Positions 8,557-15,376 of a DNA stretch of 64,000 nt are shown piece by piece. The DNA comes from Collimonas sp. OK607. GTDB taxonomy: Bacteria; Pseudomonadota; Gammaproteobacteria; Burkholderiales; Burkholderiaceae_D. The stretch spans positions 62,001 through 126,000 of the forward strand of contig NZ_FOKF01000005.1 in NCBI RefSeq assembly GCF_900111995.1, read 5' to 3'. The stretch's first letter is position 1, and each line of letters begins with the position of its first letter. Position numbers and translations under genes: made by a program. The notes beneath the pieces are model-generated. The model saw nothing but the letters and a program-made list of their open reading frames with translations, was not told the origin of the DNA and searched no databases.

Positions 8557-9351
8557 ATGAAAATCGATCTAAGTGACAAACATGCAATCGTGAGTGGTTC
8601 GACCGCCGGCATCGGCCTGGCGATTGCGCTGGGCCTGGCGCAAACGGGGGCGACGGTAGTGGTGAATGGCCGCACCCAGGAGCGCGTCGACCAGGCGCTG
8701 GCGCAGATCCGCGACAAATTCCCCGCAGCCCGTTTGCAAGGAATTGCCGCCGACCTCGGCACGCCAGAAGGCGCGGCCTTGTTGTTCAAGCAAGTGCCGG
8801 ATACCGACATCCTGGTAAATAATCTCGGCATCTTCGAAGCCAAGCCATTCTTCGATATTACCGATGAAGAATGGCAGCGTTTCTTCGACGTCAATGTGAT
8901 GAGCGCAGTCCGCTTATCGCGTCACTATTCGCCCGACATGGCTAAGCGTGGCTGGGGCCGGGTGTTGTTTCTATCGAGCGAATCGGGGTTGCAGATTCCC
9001 AAGGAAATGGTGCATTACGGGGTGACCAAGACCGCCCTGCTGGCGGTCTCGCGCGGCCTGGCGGAAACCATGGCCGGCAGCGGCGTCACAGTCAATGCAG
9101 TGTTGCCGGGGCCAACCCGCTCCGAAGGAGTCGGCGACTTTTTCGCATCGCTGGCACGCGATAAAGGTGTCGCTGTCGAAGAGCTGGAGCGCGATTTCAT
9201 TACAGAACACCGCCCGAGTTCGCTGATCCAGCGTCTTGCCACGGTTGAGGAAGTCGCTAATATGGTGGTCTACCTTGCTTCTGTGCAAGCCTCGGCTACC
9301 ACCGGTGCGGCGCTGCGCGTGGATGGCGGCGTGGTGCGTTCGATTTCGTGA
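8557..9351 (+). CDS. SDR-family oxidoreductase
   Basis: 264 aa starting at 8557 after an AGAGAG ribosome site. Classical short-chain dehydrogenase features: cofactor loop SGSTAGIG near residue 13, VNNLGIF for the NNAG motif, SSESG with the catalytic Ser, and HYGVTK with Tyr154 and Lys158. The C-terminal TGAALRVDGGVVRS is typical of FabG-like enzymes. It probably reduces or oxidises a small carbonyl/alcohol with NAD(P)(H). Substrate unknown; no obvious operon partner. Confidence 0.88.
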   Translation: MKIDLSDKHAIVSGSTAGIGLAIALGLAQTGATVVVNGRTQERVDQALAQIRDKFPAARLQGIAADLGTPEGAALLFKQVPDTDILVNNLGIFEAKPFFDITDEEWQRFFDVNVMSAVRLSRHYSPDMAKRGWGRVLFLSSESGLQIPKEMVHYGVTKTALLAVSRGLAETMAGSGVTVNAVLPGPTRSEGVGDFFASLARDKGVAVEELERDFITEHRPSSLIQRLATVEEVANMVVYLASVQASATTGAALRVDGGVVRSIS

Positions 9352-9389
9352 CGATTTCCTGAATATATGAACCCGGCGCCTGAAACGCG

Positions 9390-9995
9390 TTAGGCCACGG
9401 CTTCCGCTGCCAGTGCTGATTTCACTGTAGCCCGCGCGCCGATGTTTTCCATATACCTGGCGATCGCCTGCCATTGTTCAAGGTCGATTGAAAAAAACGC
9501 TGTCCACCGCAGTACGGTAAACAGATAGGCGTCCGCCACGCTGAATTGCGCACCGAGCAGATAATCCTGCTGCGCCAGGGTTGATTCGATCTGTCCCAGG
9601 CGCCGCACCAGCTTATCCTTGAAGATGGTTTTGACGCCATCCGGAATGGCGGCGTTGAAGAGCGGACTCATGCTTGCATGGATTTCGCCGGTGATGAAAT
9701 TCAGCCACTCCTGTAAACGTACACGTTCCCAGCTGCCGTTCGGCGGCGCCAGCTTTGCCTCGGGTTTGAGATCGGCAAGATATTGCACGATCGCCGTACC
9801 TTCAGTCAGCACCTCACCGTTTGCTAGCTGCAGCGCCGCGACATAACCTTTTGGATTGATGGCCAGGAAGTCACGGCCATCCGCGGTCAGCTTGGTCTTG
9901 TTATCGACTTTGACCAGTTCAAACGGCAAGCCCAGTTCGCGCAACACGATATGCGGCGACAGCGAACAAGTCTCGGGGGCAAAATACAATTTCAT
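9390..9995 (-). CDS. Beta-class glutathione S-transferase
   Basis: 201 aa, starts MKLYFAPETCSLSPHIVLRE, very like E. coli GstA (MKLFYKPGACSLASHI), including the beta-class Cys10. NPKGYVAALQL carries the cis-Pro-loop region, though the usual VPAL reads VAAL, and LTEGTAIVQYLAD is the glutathione-binding segment. The C-terminal helical domain is complete. It conjugates or reduces electrophiles with glutathione in the cytoplasm. Divergent from an HxlR regulator at 10119, which probably controls it. Confidence 0.92.
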   Translation of the reverse strand: MKLYFAPETCSLSPHIVLRELGLPFELVKVDNKTKLTADGRDFLAINPKGYVAALQLANGEVLTEGTAIVQYLADLKPEAKLAPPNGSWERVRLQEWLNFITGEIHASMSPLFNAAIPDGVKTIFKDKLVRRLGQIESTLAQQDYLLGAQFSVADAYLFTVLRWTAFFSIDLEQWQAIARYMENIGARATVKSALAAEAVA

Positions 9996-10088
9996 ACAGC
10001 TCTCCTATGGGATCGCGGCGGAATGCGGCGACCGGGGAGAGTATGGTGATTGCGGTTACTATTGTAAAGAAGGGAGAAATTTGTTATA

Positions 10089-10113
10089 TAGGTACATAAA
10101 TTATACTTAGGTA
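10089..10113. promoter_or_regulatory. Candidate HxlR operator between gst and hxlR-type genes
   Basis: TAGGTA occurs twice in direct orientation (10089-10094 and 10108-10113), 19 bp start to start, in an AT-rich stretch just before the HxlR start at 10119. HxlR regulators commonly bind beside their own and divergent genes. By-eye call. Confidence 0.35.
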
Positions 10114-10118
10114 GCTCC

Positions 10119-10469
10119 ATGAAAACCAATGTCTCTGGTTGCTCGGTAGAGGAAGCCATGCTGCTGCTGGGCGGGCGCTGGCGTATGTTGCTGGTGTCCT
10201 ACCTGCTGGACGGCCCCAAGCGCTTCAACGATCTGCGCCGTGATGTGCCGAATATCTCTCAGCGCATGCTGACGCTCGATCTGCGCGCGCTCGAAGCAGC
10301 TGGATTGGTACAGCGCACTGTTTATGCCGAAGTGCCGGTGAAAGTGGAGTACTGCCTAACCGCCGATGGCCAGCGTTTGCGAAAAGTGGTCGATGTATTG
10401 AAGGAATTCGGACTTTGGCTAAAACAGGAGCAGCAACAAAGCCCGGATGAGCCCAGCCTGATACATTAA
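10119..10469 (+). CDS. HxlR-family transcriptional regulator
   Basis: 116 aa winged-helix protein: the N-terminal SGCSVEEAMLLLGGRWRMLLVSYLLDGPKRFNDL corresponds to the HxlR C-P-x-x-x-A-L-x-x-I-G-G-K-W start with its conserved Cys (Cys8). NISQRMLTLDLRALEAAGLVQRTVYAEVPVKVEYCLTADG is the recognition helix and wing. Such regulators sense electrophiles or redox state through the Cys or bind ligand. Divergent from the GST at 9390, consistent with electrophile-responsive control. Confidence 0.9.
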   Translation: MKTNVSGCSVEEAMLLLGGRWRMLLVSYLLDGPKRFNDLRRDVPNISQRMLTLDLRALEAAGLVQRTVYAEVPVKVEYCLTADGQRLRKVVDVLKEFGLWLKQEQQQSPDEPSLIH

Positions 10470-10560
10470 CCGGAACGTTCCGCTCCGCAGCATGTCTGTT
10501 AAAAGCAACTCGAAATCTAATCGGCAATGCCGAAGTTTTTACGGTAAATGCGAAGAGCGG

Positions 10561-10717
10561 TACGAACTAACCGGGGTCAGAGTGAACTTTCGGTATGTCT
10601 TACCGCCGAAACTTCACTCTGACCCCGCTTAGTGGACCACGGAGCAGGAGCGGTAAAACGGAAAGAAACAAACCTGCGAAAAGTGAACTGCTTTTCTCCG
10701 TAGCCGTGATGTGAGGT
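10561..10717 (-). repeat. Dispersed ~155-bp palindromic repeat, copy A
   Basis: Read on the minus strand, about 155 bp matches 57434-57588 nearly base for base. This includes a 21-bp-arm hairpin built on GGGGTCAGAGTGAA (10573-10593 / 10606-10626, one mismatch) and the CTGCTCCGTGGTCCACTAAG block beside it. The two copies are in inverted orientation, 47 kb apart. There is no coding capacity, so it looks like a MITE or REP-type element mobilised in trans. Confidence 0.8.
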
Positions 10718-10764
10718 CAGAGTCAAGTTTCGCGATAAAGCCTGCGAAAGTTGACTCCGACCCC
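10715..10764. repeat. Second GGTCAGAGTCAA-type hairpin beside copy A
   Basis: Arms GGTCAGAGTCAAGTTTCGC (10715 on) and GCGAAAGTTGACTCCGACC (ending near 10762) pair with two mismatches. This is a variant of the hairpin at 10573-10626 and makes the 10561-10764 block a compound palindromic unit. It is not present in the copy at 57.5 kb. Confidence 0.6.
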
Positions 10765-10869
10765 ATATCACTATGTGGTCGATTCGCATCGAGGAGAGAG
10801 GATATATCGATGTTGATAAATAGATTTCAAACAGGCTCTTAGAGCTACCATTCAACTTATGAGATAACT

Positions 10870-11010
10870 ATGCGGCTATTCTTCCCTCTGATTGCAAGTT
10901 TCCTGCTGGCGGCTTGCGGCCACGTAACATCGCCCACTGGCGAAAGCGGGACCACCATTACCCCTTATGGCGTGATCGATGCAGGTGTCACGCGCAGTAC
11001 GAATCGATAA
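10870..11010 (+). CDS. 46-aa lipoprotein with porin-like C-terminus
   Basis: Too short for most gene finders. The ATG at 10870 gives MRLFFPLIASFLLAACGH, a short lipoprotein signal with lipobox LAAC (Cys16), then about 30 residues ending TPYGVIDAGVTRSTNR. The segment YGVIDAGV resembles the first beta-strand of Burkholderiales porins (TVYGLLDSGVTY in the porin at 31369). It may be a genuine small envelope lipoprotein or the remains of a porin joined to a lipoprotein signal. It lies 21 nt upstream of gmhA and may be co-transcribed. Confidence 0.55.
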   Translation: MRLFFPLIASFLLAACGHVTSPTGESGTTITPYGVIDAGVTRSTNR

Positions 11011-11031
11011 TTACAGGACTGGAGTGCAGAA

Positions 11032-11652
11032 TTGAAGCAACCCGTGAAGCAAGACCTGAAGCAACACATCAACGCCAGCCTGGTCGAAGCGCAGCAAGCG
11101 CTGAATGCCCTGCTCACCAACGACGCCGCTTTGCAATCCATCGAGCAAGCGGCCGATTTGCTGATCGATGTATTTGAACGCAAAGGCCGGGTGTACTCGT
11201 GCGGCAATGGCGGCTCCATGTGTGACGCCATGCACTTCGCCGAAGAGCTGACCGGCCGCTACCGGCTGGATCGGGCGGCACTGGGGGCGACGGCGATCAG
11301 CGATGCCGGGCATCTCACCTGCGTCGGCAACGATCATGGGTATGAACAGGTGTTTTCACGCTATATCGAAGGGCACGGGCGTGCCGGTGATTGCCTGGTC
11401 GCGCTGAGCACCAGCGGCACCAGCAAGAACATCATCCGCGCGGCGCAAACTGCGCGCGATCTCGGCATGCATGTAATCGTTTTATCCGGCAAGCAGAGCG
11501 AGTTGCTGGCATCTTTGAGCAGCGTCTACATCTGCACTCCGGGCGGTACATTTGCCGATCGTGTGCAGGAGTTGCACATCAAGGTATTGCACATCTTGAT
11601 CGAGCTTATCGAACGGCATTTCTTTCCAGAGAATTACGCCGGCAAGGCATAG
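11032..11652 (+). CDS. gmhA: Sedoheptulose-7-phosphate isomerase
   Basis: 206 aa. SIS-domain isomerase with GmhA-specific motifs [24 protein letters not shown] (given here in description only as [20 protein letters not shown]), [25 protein letters not shown] and [12 protein letters not shown]. The E. coli protein has [20 protein letters not shown]. It makes D-glycero-D-manno-heptose 7-phosphate for LPS inner core. The start is a TTG at 11032 with GGAG 7 nt upstream; a GTG at 11043 is the alternative. The rest of the heptose pathway is not in the window. Confidence 0.9.
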   Translation: [206 protein letters not shown]

Positions 11653-11659
11653 CTTGCCG
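11640..11659. terminator. Hairpin across the gmhA stop
   Basis: CGGCAAG (11640-11646) and CTTGCCG (11653-11659) form a 7-bp stem over the gmhA stop, in a 12-bp convergent gap. No T-run follows, so termination is uncertain. Confidence 0.3.
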
Positions 11660-11664
11660 TCGAA

Positions 11665-12390
11665 TCAAGCCAGCGGTTCGGGTTTGCCTCCGCCCGGAAC
11701 CGCCGCAGCACTAAGCACCGCATCACGCTTGTCCAGCAAATGCTGGCGCAACACTGCCGCCAGCCGTTTACCGTCGCGCACTTCGAGTGCTTTCACCATC
11801 TCGTCGTGATCATGTGCGGCGCTATCCCATTTTTGCGGCTGGAAATTCGATTTGAAACGCAACGCCTGCAGGCGTCGGTTCAAGCCCAGGTAAGTCTGGC
11901 GCAGGACTGAATTACGGGCGGCGTCATTGATCTTGTCGTGGATAGCCTGGTTGCGGCTGTAATATCCCGGCAAATCGTTTTGCGCCTTGCAGGCCAGCAT
12001 CGCATAGTGCAAGGCCTTGATTTCAGCCAGTTCGACCGGTGTGATGCGATCGCAAGCCAGCTCGCCCGACATCGCTTCCAGGCCGCTCATCAACTCAAAG
12101 GTTTCCCAGATTTCGGTTTCCGACATCTTGGATACCGATGCACCCCGGTTCGGCGAAATTTCTATCAGGCCTTCGGCCGCCAGCACCTTCAAGGCTTCCC
12201 GCAAAGGAGTACGCGAAATGCCCAGCGTTTCGCATAACTCGCGCTCGTTGAGTTTGGTCCCTGGCACCAGCACCGCTTCGACGATCAGGTTGCGCAAATG
12301 ATCCACCACCGTGTCATGCAGGCGTTGGCGTTCCAGTTTAGGGACCAGGGGAGCGGCTTTTTCTTCTTGTCCGGTTATCGCATTTTGCAT
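11665..12390 (-). CDS. GntR-family regulator with FCD ligand domain
   Basis: 241 aa. The N-terminal winged helix (LRNLIVEAVLVPGTKLNERELCETLGISRTPLREALKVLA, residues about 30-70) is typical of the FadR/VanR subfamily. The C-terminal all-helical FCD domain contains the metal-binding-type residues of this family (NQAIHDKINDAARN, AAHDHDEMVKAL, LRQHLLDKRDAVL). It is divergent from the aminotransferase/MFS/dehydrogenase operon at 12661, and matching palindromes lie at both starts, so it very probably represses that operon and itself, with a small carboxylate as inducer. Confidence 0.9.
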   Translation of the reverse strand: MQNAITGQEEKAAPLVPKLERQRLHDTVVDHLRNLIVEAVLVPGTKLNERELCETLGISRTPLREALKVLAAEGLIEISPNRGASVSKMSETEIWETFELMSGLEAMSGELACDRITPVELAEIKALHYAMLACKAQNDLPGYYSRNQAIHDKINDAARNSVLRQTYLGLNRRLQALRFKSNFQPQKWDSAAHDHDEMVKALEVRDGKRLAAVLRQHLLDKRDAVLSAAAVPGGGKPEPLA

Positions 12391-12397
12391 TCAAAAT
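12382..12397. promoter_or_regulatory. Operator ATTTTG-N4-CAAAAT over the GntR start
   Basis: A perfect inverted repeat, ATTTTG CATT CAAAAT, overlaps the ATG of the GntR gene (12388-12390). The same palindrome with a different 4-bp centre occurs at 12621. Binding there would autoregulate the GntR gene. Confidence 0.6.
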
Positions 12398-12620
12398 CCT
12401 TCTTTACGCGTTTGATCCTATTTTAACATCAAATTTATGGCGTCAGAATCAACGTCGTTGTGGCTGCCAAGGTGAATGTAAAAAGGATTAAATCGGCCAA
12501 AAGCCAGCATATTTAACTGATTATTGGCAATTAAAGTGAATTTTAGACAATTTAAAACCTTTGTACGAAGTCAGGTATTCCTAGAAATACCTTTACGGTT
12601 GAAATGTTGACTGCTAAAGT

Positions 12621-12636
12621 ATTTTGAATACAAAAT
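12621..12636. promoter_or_regulatory. Operator ATTTTG-N4-CAAAAT before the aminotransferase operon
   Basis: ATTTTG AATA CAAAAT, perfect 6-bp arms, ends 24 bp before the aminotransferase ATG at 12661. It shares the arms and spacing of the site at 12382. FCD-type GntR proteins bind short palindromes of this kind. The remainder of the 270-bp divergent region is AT-rich with no gene. Confidence 0.65.
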
Positions 12637-12660
12637 TCAATTAGTTAAAAGGAGGAGTAA

Positions 12661-13878
12661 ATGTTGACACTAGATTTCCATCCGGCCGGCCGTCATTTTC
12701 TGCAAATCCCGGGCCCGAGCCCGGTCCCTGACCGGATCTTGCGGGCCATGAGTTACCCCACCATCGATCATCGCGGACCGGAATTCGGCGCGCTGGGTTT
12801 GCAGGTACTGGCAGGCATCAAGAAGATTTTCAAGACCGAGCAACCGGTGGTGATTTATCCGGCTTCCGGCACCGGCGCATGGGAAGCGGCGTTGAGCAAC
12901 ACCATGAGCCCGGGCGACACAGTGCTGATGTATGAAACCGGGCATTTCGCCACCTTGTGGAAAAAAATGGCAGAGGCCCTGGGTTTGAAACCTGAATTTC
13001 TCGGCTTGCCCGGGATTGAGGGTTGGCGCCAAGGCGTCCAGGCAGACCGGATCGAACAGCGCTTGCGCAAGGATAGCGAACACCAGATTAAAGCGGTGTG
13101 CGTGGTTCACAACGAAACCTCGACCGGCGTCACCTCGGATATCGCTGCCGTGCGCAGGGCAATCGACGCCGCCGGCCATCCGGCGCTGCTGATCGTCGAT
13201 ACGATTTCAGGATTGGCTTCAGCCGACTATCGCCATGACGAATGGGGTGTCGACGTCACCGTCTCCGGTTCGCAAAAGGGATTGATGCTGCCGCCTGGCA
13301 TCAGCTTTAACGCGGTATCGCAGAAAGCCATCGCAGCCAGCAAAAGCGCAAAATTGCCGAGAGCGTTCTGGGACTGGACCGACATCATCGAGATGAATAA
13401 AACCGGTTACTGGCCGTACACACCGAATACCAATCTGCTGTACGGCTTATCGGAAGCGCTCGACATGATTCTCGGCGAGGGGCTGGATCAAGTGTTCAAA
13501 CGCCATCAACGTCTGGCAAGCGCCTGCCGCGATGCCGTGCGCGCGTGGGGCCTGGAAATCCAATGCGCCGATCCGGCACTGTATTCGCCGGTGCTCACCG
13601 GTGTGATGACGCCCGCCGGTTTCGACGCCGATGCAATCCGCAAGACCATTTATGAAAACTTCAACATGTCGCTCGGGACCGGCCTCGGAAAAATGAAGGG
13701 CGGCATGTTCCGTATCGGTCATTTGGGCGAGGCCAACGATCTGACCCTGATGGCGACATTGGCTGGCTGCGAAATGGGCCTGAAGCTGGCCGGTGTTCCC
13801 TTGGCCGGCAGCGGCGTGCTGGCAGCGATGGAAAACCTGACGGCGCAAAACAGCAAGCCAGTGTTGAAAGCAGCGTGA
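12661..13878 (+). CDS. Serine/alanine--glyoxylate aminotransferase (class V)
   Basis: 405 aa, strong AGGAGG 5' of the ATG. Class-V PLP fold: LQIPGPSPVPDRILRAM at the N-terminus, YPASGTGAWEAALSN, HNETSTGVTSD, LLIVDTISGLAS and the PLP-lysine motif VTVSGSQKGLMLPPG. Closest known form is the SgaA-type serine--glyoxylate aminotransferase of methylotrophs and Burkholderiales, which converts glyoxylate plus serine (or alanine) to glycine plus hydroxypyruvate (or pyruvate). It is the first gene of an operon with a transporter and a 2-hydroxyacid-type dehydrogenase, fitting glyoxylate removal. Confidence 0.88.
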   Translation: MLTLDFHPAGRHFLQIPGPSPVPDRILRAMSYPTIDHRGPEFGALGLQVLAGIKKIFKTEQPVVIYPASGTGAWEAALSNTMSPGDTVLMYETGHFATLWKKMAEALGLKPEFLGLPGIEGWRQGVQADRIEQRLRKDSEHQIKAVCVVHNETSTGVTSDIAAVRRAIDAAGHPALLIVDTISGLASADYRHDEWGVDVTVSGSQKGLMLPPGISFNAVSQKAIAASKSAKLPRAFWDWTDIIEMNKTGYWPYTPNTNLLYGLSEALDMILGEGLDQVFKRHQRLASACRDAVRAWGLEIQCADPALYSPVLTGVMTPAGFDADAIRKTIYENFNMSLGTGLGKMKGGMFRIGHLGEANDLTLMATLAGCEMGLKLAGVPLAGSGVLAAMENLTAQNSKPVLKAA

Positions 13879-14047
13879 GCCGACGCTGCGCCATGTGTAA
13901 CTGAATAGAGAAGATGGATTCAATGCCGAAACGGGTTGAATCGGTTCCTGCACCGTCCCATAGAGGACGGGCCGGGCAAAGGATAAAGACGAAGAATAAA
14001 GATGTCCTGCGGCGCCTGCCGACCACCATAAAATATTGGAGACCACA

Positions 14048-15331
14048 ATGAAACACCTGCGTTTGCGTGCGACAACCGTCGTGCTCATCATGTTATGCCT
14101 GATGTATTTCATCACGTACCTGGATCGTGTCAATGTCAGCACCGCTGCGGCCGGTTTTGCAAAAGAATTCGATCTTTCAAAAACCCAGATCGGCCTGGTG
14201 TTCTCTGCATTCGCCTATCCCTACCTGGTATTTCAAATTATCGGCGGCTGGGTCAGCGACAAGTTCGGCGCCAAACGCACCCTGATCTACTGCGGCATAC
14301 TTTGGGGCATCGCCACCATATTGACCGGTTTTGCCGGCGGTTTGTTTTCGTTGTTGATGGCGCGGCTGCTGCTGGGGCTGGGCGAAGGCGCTACTTTCCC
14401 TGCCGCCACCTCCGCCATGTCGCGTTGGGTAGCCAAGGAAAACCGCGGTTTTGCCCAAGGCATCACCCATGCGTTCGCCAGGATCGGAAATGCGGTCGCG
14501 CCCGCGCTGGTGGTGTTCGTCATGGCGACGCATGGCTGGCGTGAATCTTTCTACATCTGTGGCGTGATCAGCTTGATCTGGGTGCTGGTATGGGCATTCG
14601 TGTTCACCGAGCATCCTGAGAAGCATCCGCGCATCACCGCGGAAGAACTGGCAACTCTGCCTGCTGTCAAGAAAAGCACCCCGAAGATCCCATGGGGGCC
14701 GCTTTTCAAGCGCATGCTGCCGGTGACCATTGTCTACTTTTGCTACGGCTGGACTTTGTGGCTGTTCCTGAGCTGGATTCCACAATACTTCTTGCATAGC
14801 TACGATCTGGATATCAAGAAGTCGGCCTTGTTTGCCTCAGGCGTATTTTTCGCGGGCGTGCTCGGGGATACCTTGGGCGGCATCGTCAGCGACAAGATTC
14901 TGAAGCGTACGGGCAACCTGAAGCGGGCGCGCAGCCAGATGGTATCGGTCTGCATGCTGCTGACGCTGGTGTCCTTGCTGCCGCTGCTATTTACCCACAA
15001 TGTCTACGTGTCGATACTCTGCCTGAGCGCCGGTTTCTTCTTCGCTGAAATGACGATCGGTCCGATGTGGGCGATTCCGATGGATATCGCCCCGCAATAT
15101 TCGGGCACCGCCAGCGGCATGATGAATACCGGCTCGGCGCTGGCAGCAATCATCTCGCCGGTATTGTCCGGCTATCTGATCGACCGTTACAACAACTGGG
15201 AATTGCCATTCGTGGGAAGCATGATCCTGATGGGATTCGGCGTGCTGCTGGCTTTCCGCATGCAACCGGATAGCAAGTTCGAGCAAGGCGTAGCGGATGC
15301 TGTGCCTGACACAGTGAAAGCCGGCGCATAG
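14048..15331 (+). CDS. MFS transporter, anion:cation symporter family
   Basis: 427 aa from the ATG at 14048 (GGAG 6 nt before; an in-frame TTG 12 nt earlier is rejected). Twelve hydrophobic segments. The N-terminus (YFITYLDRVNVSTAA, GWVSDKFGAKRT) is that of the ACS/phthalate-permease group, which import organic acids such as galactonate, glucarate and tartronate with protons. Flanked by the glyoxylate aminotransferase and a FAD/Fe-S dehydrogenase, it is a candidate importer of glycolate or another 2-hydroxy acid; specificity is not shown by sequence. The 169-bp gap before it carries a small CCGTCC/GGACGG hairpin at 13953-13970. Confidence 0.85.
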   Translation: MKHLRLRATTVVLIMLCLMYFITYLDRVNVSTAAAGFAKEFDLSKTQIGLVFSAFAYPYLVFQIIGGWVSDKFGAKRTLIYCGILWGIATILTGFAGGLFSLLMARLLLGLGEGATFPAATSAMSRWVAKENRGFAQGITHAFARIGNAVAPALVVFVMATHGWRESFYICGVISLIWVLVWAFVFTEHPEKHPRITAEELATLPAVKKSTPKIPWGPLFKRMLPVTIVYFCYGWTLWLFLSWIPQYFLHSYDLDIKKSALFASGVFFAGVLGDTLGGIVSDKILKRTGNLKRARSQMVSVCMLLTLVSLLPLLFTHNVYVSILCLSAGFFFAEMTIGPMWAIPMDIAPQYSGTASGMMNTGSALAAIISPVLSGYLIDRYNNWELPFVGSMILMGFGVLLAFRMQPDSKFEQGVADAVPDTVKAGA

Positions 15332-15376
15332 CTACGCCGGTGATTTTTCTTCAAGTTTTTTGACAGGACTTTCTCT

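Noticed and set aside
10577-10855. Minus-strand reading frame ending APWSTKRGQSEV, repeated at 57.5 kb
   Set aside because: The shared peptide comes from the dispersed palindromic repeat, not from a gene family; no start signal or domain.
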